58,671 bases of DNA from Kalmusia sp. IMI 367209 (taxonomy: Eukaryota > Ascomycota > Dothideomycetes > Pleosporales > Didymosphaeriaceae), in NCBI GenBank assembly GCA_027946365.1, contig JAPEUQ010000026.1, positions 1 through 58,671 on the forward strand, in the 5' to 3' direction. Under the pieces are notes generated by a model, which searched no databases, was not told the origin of the DNA, and saw only the letters and a list, made by a program, of their open reading frames with translations. The position numbers and the translations under genes were made by a program. Below are positions 1 to 13,589 of this stretch, one piece after another. How positions within the stretch are numbered: position 1 is the stretch's first letter; each line of letters starts with the position of its first letter.

Positions 1-1075
1 CTTAGTTTCCTAGACTCTCCCAGTTTCTCAGACCCTAAACCCTAACCCTTCTAGTTTTCTAGCGGTTTTACCCCTTTTAACTTAAACTACTCCCTTTTAC
101 TCTAGTTTCTAGTGTTTTTTACTTTTCTAGCGTCTCTTAGTTTCTTACCTAGTTTTCTAGAACTTCTTAGTTTTAAGAACTCTTTAGTTTTTTAGAGCTT
201 TTTAGTTTCCTAGAGCTTTTTAGTTTTCTAGACCCTCTTAGTAAACTAAACCCTCTTAGTTTCCTAGACCCTCCCAGTAAACTAGATCTTTCTAGTAACC
301 TAGACCTTCTTAGTAGACCCTCCTAGTTTTCTAGACCCTCCTAGTTTCCTAGACTCTCCTAGTTTTCTAGACTCTCCTAGTTTCCTAGACTCTCCTAGTT
401 TTCTAGACTCTCCTAGTTTCCTAGACTCTCCTAGTTTCCTAGACTCTCCTAGTTTTCTAGACTCTCCTAGTTTCCTAGACCCTCCCAGTTTCCTAGACCC
501 TCCCAGTTTCCTAGACCCTTCTACTTTCCTAGACCCTTCTACTTTCCTAGACCCTTCTACTTTCCTAGACCCTTCTACTTTCCTAGACCCTTCTACTTTC
601 CTAGACCCTTCTAGTAAACTAGACCTTTCTAGAAAATCTTTTTAGTAAACTAGATCCTTTTAGAAAACCCTCCTAGTAAACTAACCCTTCTTAGTAGACC
701 CTCTTAGTTTCCTAGACCCTCCTAGTTTTCTAAATCCTCTTAGTTTCCTAGATTCTTTTAGTTTTCTAGAGCTCTTTAGTTTTCTAGATTCCCTTAGTTT
801 TCTAGAGTTTCTTAGTTTTTTAAATACTATTAGTGTTCTAGAGTTTTTATTCTTCTAAAGCTTTCTTAGTTTTTTAAATTCTATTAGTTTTCTAGAGTTT
901 TTTTAGTTTTCTAGAGTTTTTAGTTTTCTAGAGTTTTTTTAGTTTTCTAGAGTTTTTTTAGTTTTCTAGAGTTTTTTTAGTTTTCTAGAGTTTTTTTAGT
1001 TTTCTAGAGTTTTTTAGTTTTCTAGAGTTTTTAGTTTTCTAGAGTTTTTTAGCTTCTTTTAGTTTCTTAAATCCT
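1..1075. repeat. CTAG-rich subtelomeric minisatellite array 1
   Basis: Tandem 18-19 bp units alternate a TAGTTT(T/C)CTAGA core with a short variable tail. The tail is ACTCTC/ACCCTC up to about 620 and GTTTTTT at about 880-1050. Units drift in blocks, so the array is a set of sub-families rather than one clean repeat. It is the longest of three related arrays (others at 7.53-7.99 and 13.59-13.80 kb), each on the telomere-proximal side of a unit. The palindromic CTAG in every unit makes the array strand-ambiguous. No coding role is supported. Confidence 0.95.
34..51 (+). repeat. degenerate telomere-like CCCTAA motifs
   Basis: Two adjacent copies of CCCTAA-type sequence (ccctaaaccctaaccct) lie in the first 60 bases, in the orientation expected if the chromosome end is to the left. 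The array is too short to be the telomere itself. It supports a subtelomeric position. Confidence 0.6.
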
Positions 1076-2280
1076 TTTAATTGTCTAGTTTTTTTATTTT
1101 ATAGTATTAAAATTTCCTTATTTTTATTTTCTCTAAATTTTTAATATCTTTACTATTTTTTAGTTTTATTTTTCTTTTTACTATTTATAGTAATTTGATT
1201 ACTTTAAACTTTTTTTTATAATATAAGAAATTTTATCATTATAAAATTTTAACTCTTTTATTTTTAGTAAATTTTTTTATTTTTCTTTATTAAGTTATAT
1301 TTTTTTATTATAAAATGTTAATTTAAATATATAATTATTTTTATTTTTTTAATATATTAGTTATTATGGCTACTACGCTAACGGCCGCCCTATTATATTA
1401 ATTTTTTAATATTTTATTTCTATTATTATAACTTTATTATTCATTATATTTTATTTCTTAAAAATATCTAAACGTAATTACTTATCTTTAATTTTTAAAT
1501 AAATAGTAAATCTTTTTTATAAATATTTTTTTATTAATATCTATATCTCTAAAATTATTAATTTATCAATTTATTTCTCTTTCCTAATCTTATACTAGTG
1601 AATTATAAATTTTTATTTTATATTATTAGTAAGTTTTTAGTAAAATTTAAAAATCAAAATATATAATATTTTACTTTTAATTTTTATATTTATTAATTAA
1701 ATTTTTTTATATTATAATATTTAAAAGTTAAATATTTTTAATAATATTAATATTATAACTATTATTTTATTAAATTTTTAAAGACTATATTTCTACTTAT
1801 ATTTATAATTATAATTAACCCCCTTTTTATCTAGCTTTTATCCTACTTCTTCCCCTTATTCTATCTAGTAGCTCTACTCCTTCCCTTTATCCTACTACAT
1901 CCTACTAGGCTCCTCCTTACCTCCTAGTTCTATTCCTCCTTCCCTCCTAATTCTATTTATCCTTCTCTCCTAGTTCTACTCCTTCCCTCTATTTTATTAG
2001 GCTCCTCCTTTTTATCTACTATCTTACTAGGCTCCACTCCTTCCTATCTACCTTCCTACCTAGCCCCTTCCCTTAATCCTTTTTTATTTATCTTTTACGC
2101 TCCTACCGCCACCACCGCCAGCATATAAGGAGATAGGTACCTATATATATACTTTCTAAATCCTAGAATAATTATAAAATGGGGGGTAGAAGTGATGTAA
2201 TTAATACTACCTCTATCCCTATTTTATTTTTTTTTTTTTTTCTTTTTCTTTTTTTTAGGTTACCATAGTATAGCAGTTTA
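1076..2280. other. AT-rich spacer with pyrimidine-rich segment
   Basis: No coding remnant was recognised. 1,076-1,810 is extremely AT-rich, with one isolated GC patch at about 1,366-1,393 (gctacgctaacggccgccc-like). 1,815-2,095 is C/T-rich with loosely repeated CTACTCCTTCC-type motifs. A long T tract lies at about 2,223-2,258. A comparable AT-rich stretch follows each of the other two minisatellite arrays, so it seems to be part of the repeated unit. Confidence 0.6.
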
Positions 2281-2289
2281 ACTCCTACT

Positions 2290-5200
2290 TAAGTTATCTT
2301 TTTTATCCTTCTTCTTTTTTTTTTATGTTCCCCCTTTTTCCTTATTTATCCTAATCCTTCCTTCTCTATATATCTATCCTCTTCTTTAGTGCTATTCCTT
2401 TCTATATCACCTGAATGGCAACTACTATGGCGTTACTTATAAATTTCCCCTATATCTTTACTATTAATTATCTCCTAAGCTATATCTAATATATATAGAA
2501 ACTCTTTTTATAGTCGCCCTAAAAACTATATTACTAGATTATCTCTAACCCCTCTTTAGTTTCTATGGTAACTCTTACTAGCGGAATGACTATATTAGAC
2601 TACTAATACTTATTATGGATATCCTATCCTATTATATATTATCTTTAGCTAACCTAGCACCTTTAATAACTATAATAATCTCTAGTATTATATATATTTC
2701 TTTGAAACTAATCTAACTCCACGTCTATATATGGCTTCTCTACTTCATACTATATAGTCTTATATGCCTACCAGTCCCCGTTGCCTAGTACTTAGTATAC
2801 TACGTAACCTACTTATAACTTACTTATGAGCTCCTCTATCTTCTACTAGTTACTAGCCGCGTCTAACTATAATTACTACTACTTGACCTATCCCTCCCTA
2901 TATTAATTATATCCTATTAACTTAATATTATTATATATTATCCGCTTCTCATTTATATACTCGCTTATATAACCTCGTTAGTATTTATTATCCTAGATAA
3001 ATATACCTATTATATATATATTTATAGAATTATTACCTTACTATAGTTACCACTCTACCTTACTCTACTCTATAATAAGGACTAAGCTAATAATCTTACC
3101 ACCGCGCCTAGTCTATTCACTCTCCTGGTAGTAGTCAATCATGCTCCATAGCATCCCTATATATAAGATAAATATGATCCTAGGAAAGTCTACCCTAGTA
3201 CTAAGCGTAGATATTATTATAATAAAGTCCCCTTACGCTAGCCACTATTTTAGGCGGCCTACACGATTCTATACTCTAGTATAATAGTATATATACTATA
3301 GTACCTCCGCCAGCTCCTTATACTACGCCTTAATATAATAGTAGATAACGCCTTTCTTATTATTTTATAATACCTATATCTATTATTGGCTTATTATCAA
3401 CGCCGTCTCCGCTACCTTACCTCACGTATACTATAATACGAAGTAGTGAATATTTAGTTATATAGTACTAACTTAAATATAGATGGCGTAGAATATTAAC
3501 ATATTCTATATAAATATTTTCTCTAGCGTTGGCGGGAGGGTCGCTATTAATAATATAATAGAGTAGGATAATATATAAAGATTTCTAAGTTTAGTAAACT
3601 TTAGATGTTAGTGGCTTAACATGATAACTAGATGGTATTTATTAATTACTATCCACTATAGTAGCTTCCTCTCATTGAGTAGGATTATATATTATAGGAA
3701 GCTTGGGCTACTAGCAACATTAGCACTTATAATAATAATAAAGATAGGGTAGTATATTTATATTTATATTTATTTAGCGTAGATTACTTCACTCTATAAT
3801 ATTCTTTATACGTAGTCCTCGATCAAGGCTCAGTAGAAAACCATAAATATGATAACGTAAGCGCCTGGCATAGAAGCTAGAATGGTGAATAATAAGCTCT
3901 TCCCACTACTAGTTAGAAGGATAATAATAAGTGGTGTCTAGTCTTAAACTATAGTATATATAGCCTACTCTTATTCTGCTGACTTAAACGAAACCTTAGA
4001 GCTCCTTAGTATATACTATATAATTATATTAATATTCTTTTTTAAGATTACTAGACTTTAGTTCTACCCGCTTTGGATGTAGATTGAGAGGCTATCCTAC
4101 TAGGGCGCTTTTAAGCTTACGCTGCTACTTGGATGTTTACCTAATCTATAGAATGCTAACTTATTTACCATTTAACTACTTCCTAAGACCTAGAAAGTTA
4201 TATTATATCTTACTAAGTGGTTAAAAGGTCTCGATTAACTAATTACTTAGATACTTAATAATATTAATTAGTACGCTATATATAGAGACGCCTATTACTA
4301 TTATCCGCGAATTCTATAATTCTAGTAAACTCTTATCTTTAGCTTTAGGCTCCTCTTCCTCGCTAATCTTATCCTGGTACCCGTGGCTAAATGACTCTTC
4401 TATAATAACTCTTTTAATGCTAATAGTAACGTATTAATACTTACGTATATTAAATGTTATATCTAAGCGCTTCCCTGTCTCCCGCTTTAAAGCTCGGGTT
4501 AAATGATCTATTCCCCTATAAGTCATGGCTATTGGCCTAGATGTAGTCACTAAATGAGCCGCCTAGTACCTTAACCTATAGATACTCTATAAACGGCTGC
4601 ACGTACGCCAGATAGATGATAGCAACCTGGCCTAGCCATATGGATAGAAAGTAGGGGATAACCTTAGAACTATTTCACTGCGACATTGACTTATAGTAGC
4701 GAATAATGATTATTATAATTCTATTTAGAACGACTTAATTTTAATCCTATAGCGCGCCATTTTAAAACTATATAGCTGTAAGCTTACTACCTCGAGGCGG
4801 CTACCTATTAAATATATAATAGATAACTAACTTATTACCTAGAAAGTGGTTTACGGCTCATAGGTATCGTTTTATCTACTAGATGTTCTACTGGTCGTTG
4901 GGTACTTATAACCTCTATCCTTCTTTACTTTTAAAAGCTTATTTAAGTATAGATTATAGCCCATTAGTAAGCCCATTTTCTTTATTTATAAAGTAGGAGT
5001 CGTGGTGAGAGAAGATAATATTATCCTAAATTAAATTAAGTTAAATAGAAAACCTACCCTCTTTATTTAGGATCTAGAGTAATTCTTACTATATTTTATC
5101 TTTAAGCTTAGTTATTAGGTCCTTTACTATCTGCTGGAATCGTTCGATCCTAACGGGTTTTCTATAGTAATATAGAATCTTTTTATCCTATAATTATAGG

Positions 5201-6830
5201 GTTATACTGGCATTACTATTATTGAATGTAATATGCTTACTAAACGCTAGTAGGCTTAGTATCTTATTTATAGGATTATATAAGCTATTTATTAGGGAAC
5301 TCCCTTTACTTTATTAGAAATGTATCTAGCTCATTGTCGGTCTACTAAGTATACTAAGATACTAAGAATAGTATCTTTACCCTAAGGACCTACACATAGT
5401 ATATAATATTAGTTAGTAGGTATAAATAATACTTTATAGGACGTAGATGACCTATATCCGTATCAATTCCTAGGATAACTATAAAGTAGATGAGCCCACT
5501 AGTAAAGATAAATCTATTATATTTATAGAAGATAAATGCTGCCAGTATATATAGTAAGGCTTCTATCTAGTAACTTTCGTCTTGGCTATCTAGAGAAGCT
5601 TAGAATTCGTCAGCCAGGATCTTTTGGCTACCCTATTATAAGAATAGTTCCCACGCGTCCCTCGTTATTGGGTCTATCTAAGACCTCTTCTTTCTACTAT
5701 TACTACTACTACTATTACTACTACTACTCTTCTTACTACTAGTAGTATTCTCACTACTATTATTACTAATAGTATTATTACTATTACTTTCATCACTCTC
5801 CATTACTGCTCCCATGCTAACTAGGGTATATAGAAAGTAGTATACGAATAGTTTTATATAACCGGCGTAGTAGGCCTATAATTTAGGATTCTAAAGTCAC
5901 CCCTATAGTTATTAATTAATCTCAGACGCCTTTATACTCTTTAGTTAATATTATATCTCTCGCGGTAGTATTCGTAGCCTAGATATACTTCTCTTAAGTA
6001 ACTTCTCTATTAGGTTACTAGTATACTTTAGCTTCGGCTTATTCAGGCTAGGGAGTCTTATAATATAAACTAGGTACTTTAGATTTTATCTATTTAGATA
6101 TTCTAGCTATTTAGTCTAGTTAAACTAACTCATTTTATTAGTCTTCGCCATCTCTATCTTTAGAACCTGCGCTTCCTCTTTATATACCTATAGGTCTCCT
6201 TTCTATTCGTTAAGCAGTGTCTTGATTTTACCTCTATAGTCTATAGTAGCTAAGCTACCTAGTTGGCCACTATGATGATTTATAATAAAGTAGTACTATA
6301 GTCTAGGCGTCTTAAAGAAGATCTATACTTTAACCTTAGTGTATAGTTGAGTTATATCGCCCTTCTATGACTCTTAATGTCTATTCTTATAGTACTTCCT
6401 TAGTTCATCTATATTAATAGTAATAAAGTTATATTCTTTTATATTATACTAGAGTATATCGATCGGCTCTCTAAGTATCTTAATTAGTTTTCCTAGTAGC
6501 TATGAGAGTCTAATATCCTTTGGATCCTTAATATAAAAGCGCTTATAGTACTTAATAATAATAAGGTAGTTCTCCCCTTAGTATAGTATATTACTGGCGG
6601 AGATAGGTATTAAGATTTTATATACTAGTTTTATGGCTCTTGTAGATGAGAACCTTATGCTGGTGGGAGTAATAGAGATGTGTATAGATGTTTATAATAG
6701 ACCAGTCTACTACTTCCTAAGCATAATCTATACTAGTTATTAGTTATAAGTACTAAACTATTAGTAAATGGCTGTCTCTAGCGTTGCCGGTCCGTGCGTC
6801 CCAGATAAACTCTATAACTCTAAGTTGATT
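2290..6830 (-). pseudogene. telomere-linked RecQ helicase (TLH), copy 1, RIP-degraded
   Basis: Read on the minus strand, the RecQ/SF2 helicase motifs appear in order. Motif I is TSSGKSLLF at about 3,896-3,913, followed by a hydrophobic motif Ia stretch. Motif II is INKYHLV (for IDECHLV) at about 3,632-3,646. Motif III is ATLPPTLE at about 3,523-3,544. Motifs V/VI are VDFPRI...GMLWSMIDYYQES at about 3,125-3,200. Gln and Trp positions are replaced by TAA/TAG, and the Cys of the DECH box by Tyr, as RIP predicts. In living fungi TLH proteins are RecQ-like helicases encoded within a few kb of telomeres and spread between chromosome ends. Copy 2 is collinear at an offset of about 6.2 kb. The long amino-terminal part (to about 6.8 kb) has only weak identity to anything I recognise. 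The start is uncertain. The 3' end points to the telomere. Confidence 0.88.
5694..5770. repeat. ACT/CTA trinucleotide microsatellite
   Basis: Imperfect (CTA/ACT)n tract inside the amino-terminal part of TLH copy 1. On the TLH-coding strand it would give a Ser- or Val-rich run. The plus-strand poly-Tyr open frame that ends here (5,536-5,742) is a by-product of the repeat and not a gene. Confidence 0.8.
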
Positions 6831-6860
6831 AACCCTAACCCTGAAAATATAACCCTAACC
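6829..6860 (+). repeat. interstitial telomere-like repeats
   Basis: Two short runs of AACCCTAACC separated by about 10 bases lie at the 5' boundary of TLH copy 1. They have the same orientation as the motifs at the left edge. This is what remains if the copy-1 unit was once added next to a chromosome end, or if telomere repeats mark the junction between units. Confidence 0.6.
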
Positions 6861-7530
6861 TATGTCTAATTTTAGGATATAAATGGGATAGAAAGGTGTA
6901 GAAAGGTGTAAAGAATACTTTTTCTATAAAATATTTTTATAATTTTATATTAGAATATAAGTGAGATTGCCATATGGGTTTACCCCCTAAATCTCTATTC
7001 TAGGATACTTAAATCCTAACGCTAAACCTACTTCGTCGAAGGGTTGGCCAGCCTCATAATTATTTATTAGTTAGGGCCCGCCCCTCATCCCCCTTTTACC
7101 CTTTCAACCCTTTCTTTTATGATATCTTATGGGCCTATCTACTACCCCTTTTTACTCCTCTTTATAACACCTTATGGGCCCACCCACCACCCTTTCTTTA
7201 TCTCTCCCTCCTCCTCCTTCTTCTATTTGGGTGTGGGAACTTCTAGTGATTACTAGGGATTTATCTATTATTCTTACACCTTACCACTTCTTCTCTTTGG
7301 CTTACTAATTAGCCTACCCTCTACCTCTTATTTTATCTTTCTTTATCCTCTTTTCTTTAGGGCTATCGCTTCACTCCGCTAACACCTTGCGGACCTACCT
7401 ACTAGCCCCTTTTTAACTTTTACTTTCTTTTCTTCTACTCTCTCTTTTATCTTCACTTCTATCCCTAACCTAGCTTCTCTTCTTACTACACCTCACGATT
7501 TACTTACTATCTAGCCTCCCTTTTTTTTCT
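6861..7530. other. spacer between the two TLH units
   Basis: No coding remnant was recognised. About 7,020-7,450 is C/T-rich on the plus strand with loosely repeated modules (a CTTATGGGCC motif recurs at about 7,126 and 7,172). A less AT-rich patch lies at about 7,060-7,110. Confidence 0.5.
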
Positions 7531-7990
7531 CGTGCTTCCTAGTTTCCTAGACTCTCTCAGTTTCCTAGACTCTCCCAGTTTCCTAGACTCTCCTAGTTTC
7601 CTAGACTCTCCCAGTTTCCTAGACTCTCCCAGTTTCCTAGACTCTCCCAGTTTCCTAGACTCTCCCAGTTTCCTAGACTCTCCCAGTTTCCTAGACCCTC
7701 CCAGTTTCCTAGATCCTTCTAGAAAACTAAATCCTTTTAGAAAACTAGACTCTCCTAGTTTCCTAGATCCTCCTAGTTTTCTAGACCCTCCTAGTTTCCT
7801 AGATCCTTCTAGAAAACTAAATCCTTTTAGAAAACTAGACTCTCCTAGAAAACTAAATCCTTTTAAAAAACTAGACCCTTCTAGTTTCCTAGATACTCCT
7901 AGTTTCCTAGATACTCCTAGTAGACTAGATTTTTATAGTTTCCTAGATACTTTTAGTTTTCTATACCCTTCTAGTTTTTTAATTCTTTTT
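7531..7990. repeat. CTAG-rich minisatellite array 2
   Basis: 18-bp units (CCTAGACTCTCCCAGTTT and variants, including AAAACTA forms from about 7,720) repeat about 25 times. The unit is a multiple of three and the plus frame lacks stops, so the array is open for 172 codons (7,532-8,050) and reads as a hexapeptide SFLDSP repeat. The DNA-level repeat fully explains this, and arrays 1 and 3 do not keep such a frame. I treat it as non-coding. Confidence 0.95.
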
Positions 7991-8500
7991 AAATTCTTTT
8001 TTCTCTTTATATTATCTTTCTTACTAGCTTCAGCTTTTATTATACTTTAAATTTATTTACTTTTATAATCTTATATAATACTTTCTATCTCTATTTTTTT
8101 ATTCCTTATTTTCCTTCTATTATCTTCCTTTTTAGTCTTTCTTTTTTTCTCGTGCTTTTTAACTTTCTAGACCCTCCTGGCGTTTTACTAGTATTATCTT
8201 CCACTTGGGCTATATCTTCTCTTTTCTATAGATAATCTTTATAACTATTCTACCCTTTTATAATCTACTACTATTTTAACTTTTATATAGCCCTAGCCTA
8301 ATTTTATTAAATTTTATGCTACTTTCTTTTATCTCCTCTATTTAATTTTACTAACCCTAATCGCTACATCCTATATCCTATAAAAAATTATATATACTAT
8401 ATTTTAAATAACCAGAACCTTTTTTTTTTAGTTATAGTAAATAATTTTTTTACTAATAATTCTGGTATTCTGCATTACTATTCTCTAACCTCTTATAAAT
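7991..8500. other. AT- and pyrimidine-rich spacer after array 2
   Basis: Nothing coding was recognised. The stretch is T/C-rich and occupies the same place in its unit as 1,076-2,280 does in the first. Confidence 0.45.
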
Positions 8501-11500
8501 ATTCTTATGACCTTAAAATCTTTTTTATTTCTTAACCCTTTATATTTTCTTATTTACTTATTAAATGAAATCATTTCTTACATCTCTCCTCCTTTATATA
8601 GTCTTTAAATTATGTGAATAGTAACTACTATAGCGTTACTTAGATACTCTTCCTACATCTACTCTTAATACTATCTCCCTAGCTATATCTAATACGTTTA
8701 ACATTCTATCTTATACTTACCACTAAATCTACACTCTCGAATCACCTCCATTCCTTCCCCTATTCTAGTAGCAGCTCTTACTACTAGTATTACTATATTT
8801 AGCTACTAATACCGGTTCTCTATATTCTGTCCTATAACGCACTATTTTTAACTAACTTAATATCTTTAATAGCTGTGACAATCGCTGCTATCCCGCACCC
8901 TTATCTAAAACCTATCTAGCTTAACATTTATAAATGGTTACTATCTCTTATATTATATCGTTTAATATCTTTATTAATCCTTCTTTTCTAGTACTTAATA
9001 TACCATATAACCTATCTATAACTCATTTATTACCTTAGCCACCTCTTACTAATTACTTAATACTTTTAAATATGACTGCTATTATTTAATCTATCTCTCA
9101 CTACATTAATTACACCCCGCAGACTTAATATCCTTACATTCTACCTATTTTTTATTTATATACTTACTTATCTTCCCTCGCCGGCATCCTCTACTCTTAA
9201 TAAATATATCTATTATATATATATCTATTAACTTCCCGCCCTACTATAACTACCTCTCTACCTTATTTTATTTTATAATAATTATTAAGTTTACTATCTT
9301 ACCGCTTCGCCCAGCTCATCTACTTTCTTAATAATAGTCGATTATGCTCTATGGTATCTCTACGTATAAGATAAATATAATCTAGGAAAGTCTATATTTA
9401 TATTAAGCGTAGATGTTATTATAATAAAGCCCCCTTACTCTAGTTACTACTCTAGTTACTCTACGTAATCATATACCCCTATATAATAGTATAGATACTA
9501 TAGCATCTCTATTAGCTCTTCACACTCTACCCTAGTATAGTAGTAGATAATGTCTTTCTTATTATTTTATAGCGTCTATTTCTATTATTAATATATTACT
9601 AGCGCCGTCGCCATCGCCTTACCTTATATATACCACGATATGAGATACTAGATATTTAGCTATATTATACTTACCTAGATGTACGTTGCCGCTCGGATTA
9701 ACATACTATTCCCTAGTATTTCCTCTAGTATGGGCGGAAGCGTTACTATTAGTAGTACTATTAAATACGTTAGTATTTATAGATTCTATAGTTTAGCTAG
9801 CTTTAGTCACCAGTCACTTAATATAAAGATAAGATAGTACTTATTAATTATTACTCTCCATAGTCACTTCTTATTACTTAATATATTAATATACTTTAAG
9901 AACCCTCCTTTGCCAGCCACGTTGGTACTAATAATAACTATAAACGCTAGATTTATCTCGTTAGGCTTTCATTTAATATAATTAACCCTATATCTATATA
10001 TTTAGGCCACTAAATCTTTAATTAACGCTTAGAACGGCACTATAACTATGGTTACCCTAGTATCTTATAAATAAGCTAGTATAATAAATAGTAAGCTCTT
10101 ACCTCCACCTATAGGAAGTATGACCACTAGTAGCGTTTGGTTATTAATTACGATAAACATGGCTTACTCTTACTCTATAGACTTAAATAATATATTAGAA
10201 TAATCTAGTATCTACTATATTACTTTAGATACTATGGTGGCTATTATGTCTATAGCTACTACCCTCTTCTTCTATGGTTGGATCTCTTTAGAAATAATAC
10301 TATTATTATTAATATCCTCTTTATATAATCACTTCTTTATTACGCTAAGTACTACTGGTGCTACCTGGGGTCTCGTTTTCTAGCCATCTATTTCTAAGAA
10401 CTGGTGTTAGCGCTAGTTTAGTGGTTAAAACATCTTAATTAATTATATACTTAGATGCTTCATAATATTAATTGGTATACTATAGTTAATAGTATATATT
10501 AGTCATATCATATAATATATAGATCTTTTTACTAATTTATTATAGTTCTAATCTACGATCCTTATTCATATCCTTATAATATTTCCTCTCCAGCCTCCCT
10601 AACTCATCCTACATAAGCTTAATCTTTTTTAAGATAGAATCTTTTAAGTCGTTCTTCGGTTTTCATTTTAATTTATCACCCTAAGCTCTAATATATGGTG
10701 CTATATACGCTAATCTATTAAAACTAAGTATAATATTACTACTACTATTAGACAATTCCGCTTCATTTACCAAGCTAGGTAAAGATGGTGTAGTGTAGTT
10801 ATTAGGATAGTATCTAGGCACTTATATATAGATATACTTTCCTAGAGATTCCGTATTGGAGCCTATATCTATAGTAAGAGGGTCTTCATTCGTTATAGCT
10901 AGAAATCGGTGCCACGTATAACTGTTCTTATAATAGTGAGTAATAAGCTTAGTCTAAAGCTTAACTAGAAACATCTAGTCTAGGACGTAGATACTTATAT
11001 ATATAAATGGTTTATGGCCCATCTAAAATAAAAGGAGGTAGAGAAAATTATTATAATCTCTTAGTATATTTAGATTAAATGATTAAATAAAAGTAGAGAG
11101 ATGCTTCTTTATAATACTAATAGCTATCTAATAATATCTCTTTATTATAAGTAGTACTAGAGACTTGGTAGTAGACTAAGAGAGGCTTTTTACATAGCTC
11201 TCTATACTAAAATAGTCATTGGCGTCTTTATACCTCATGAATAGGTAAGGGTTAGAGTTAACCTCTCGGACGATTTATAACTGGTGGATAAGGAAATTAC
11301 TAAATGGTTAAATATACCTTAGATACATAAAGAGTACTTACTTAATAATAGGGTAAGGGAATTATATAATATAAAAAGAGTTATTAGATTATATAGTGGC
11401 TTTATTATATAAAAAGACTAACATAATATAACTATTATAGATAAATATATTACGCATTACCGTAGCTATATCTACCTAGTGAATCATGCGGAACTCTTTA

Positions 11501-13545
11501 CTATAAACTAATATATTTATATTTATATAAAGAGTAATAAATAAATATTTAATAAGGTAATTTTAGCACCTAAGATAGGCTATTACTTAGTTATATTCAG
11601 CCCCCGTGAGCCTAAACCCGCCCTGATCCTTAGAGAAAGCGATATACATTAATAGCTTAAAGCTACCTTATAGTTAGTTAGTAGGCTTATAAATAAATAA
11701 AAATCTAGGCTAATATATTATAAGACTGTCTTTAATATAGGCTAGGTCCACCTTAGGCCATTGGTCGAATATGAGCCTACGTGTTTCTTACTTAATTTAG
11801 GCCAGAAGATAATATATAGTTTAGTGTAGTTGCTATATAGATATTTAAAAGCCGTTAATCTCTAGTATCTTACCATCTAGAGATTATAAGATATTAGTTT
11901 TAGTTTCTTTATGTCTGGCAACCGCTCAGCCATGTTAGAGACGTTTAATTAAATAGTTAATAGGTGAAGAGCTCCCCTACTAAAGGTATTTAGGCTAGAT
12001 CTAACTATATAGACGTTCGACGTGGTTTAAGTAGATGGCCTAGGCTGGCCAAGGGCTCTATAAGGTGTTGTATCCGCGTAAAGGTAGTATATATTCTAGG
12101 ATAATAAGCCTACCGACCTATAATAGGGCTGATAAGAAGAGTGTATAGTCATACGCAGTACAATACGCCAACTCTTAGAGGTATATATTAAGTATACTAG
12201 AAAAATAAATAATTACTTTCTCCTTTATTCGTCCTTTATTAGAAGTATTGGTCCAAAATTATATAAGTAATTAGAAAACTATCTCTAGAAGTTATATAGA
12301 TATAGGTATAATCTAATCTAACTCCATTATATAAATAAGTTCTTTCCACACATACACCATCGTCTATCTCTAAGCAGTCAAGAGCCTAAGTCTATATATC
12401 TCTTATAAGTCCTACTTTAGGTCTAAATAAAGCCTCCAGGACTAGAATATATAGTAAAGAAAGCGGCTTAAGTATAAGTAATACTATTACTAGGTCTTTT
12501 ATCATTACGGAAGTATAAAAGGGTATATATAAAATTAGCCTTAGTTTTATAGTTAGTAATATAATATCTATAAGATCTATATTAGGATCTATTCATATTA
12601 CTCTATTACTATACTCGTAATTTTAATTAGCTTTTAGAGCGTAGCCTCGTTGGCCGCTAGACTAACCTATTTAATATAATTCTATAATCTAAGGATATAG
12701 TCTTCGTTATTTAAAGAGGGAGTCCTTAAGGTTACTACTATTAAGTATAAGGGTTTATGCGCAAACCACTAGGGTTAGTTATAGTTATAAAGTTAATCTA
12801 TATTTTTATTATACTTAAGCTTATTAGCCGCCGCCATGTCATTCTGTCTAATACTAGCTAAGTGAGCCTCTTCTTCTATTTCTATTATAAGTAGTATATT
12901 AAGTTTAGGGTTATTAATAGCTACTAGGTTATCTATCTTAGCTTCTCTACTTTACTATTATTTAGTCTTTCTCTTCCCGGCCTGCTCTCTGCTGGGAGTG
13001 GGCACTATCCAGTACTGATAGATAAAGCCTAAGGTTGGCAGAGACTATTTTTAAAGAAAATACTTAGCTACCTTTTACTTAGCCTTTATTATACTTTTAT
13101 TATAGACTACTTTAAGGTATCTTTAAAATATATATTAATTGACGGTTCTGTAAGAGCACTGATAAACATATCCTAGAGCTAGTAGAGTAAAAAACTTAAG
13201 TATAGATAAGTTATTTAGAAGTAGCTTAATGTCTTTTTCATCTTATAAAATAGGTAGATATTTATACTAAGCGATAATGGCATTACGCCGTGACTTAATA
13301 ATATAGTATTTTAATCATAAATAGATTTATAGTCTTTTAAGCGGGATAGCGGTTTGGTATAGAATATAAAAGAGATAACTATACCTAATAAGGTACTAGA
13401 TTTCTAGTTTAGTACTAGAGGCCATAATAATAGATATATTACGCAGAAACTACATCGTAAGTAAATAGAGAGAAAGTAAAAGCCAATTAGTATAGTATTA
13501 TATTAGTATTTCCTAGCTTATAGAAAGACTCGCCTATATAGAGTA
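8500..13545 (-). pseudogene. telomere-linked RecQ helicase (TLH), copy 2, RIP-degraded
   Basis: This minus-strand paralogue of copy 1 shows a clearer motif I: LPIGGGKSLLF at about 10,095-10,118, followed by TIVIVPF and ALIKDL. Motif V/VI at about 9,340-9,400 reads IDFP, then IP*SIIDYY*ES, with stops exactly where RecQ helicases have Trp and Gln. One base is missing relative to copy 1 just after the DFPR segment, giving a frameshift. Anchors at 8,611, 9,344, 10,095 and 10,421 match copy 1 at 2,409, 3,141, 3,896 and 4,217, so offsets stay within a few bases over 1.8 kb. The amino-terminal part runs to about 13.5 kb, longer than in copy 1. The two copies carry different RIP mutations and seem to have been hit independently. 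Confidence 0.87.
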
Positions 13546-13589
13546 TCTAATGCGGAGGCATCCTAGCCTAATATATCTAGAGTATATAG

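Noticed and set aside
1076..1810. mitochondrial DNA insertion suggested by very high AT content
   Set aside because: No mitochondrial gene, tRNA or GC cluster could be read, and similar AT-rich stretches follow each minisatellite unit.
5536..5742. 68-codon frame ending in poly-Tyr
   Set aside because: Runs antisense through the TLH pseudogene and ends in a CTA/ACT microsatellite.
7532..8050. 172-codon open frame SFLDSP...
   Set aside because: It is exactly the 18-bp minisatellite read in a stop-free frame. The related arrays do not conserve such a frame, and there is no unique sequence apart from a short hydrophobic tail from the AT-rich spacer.
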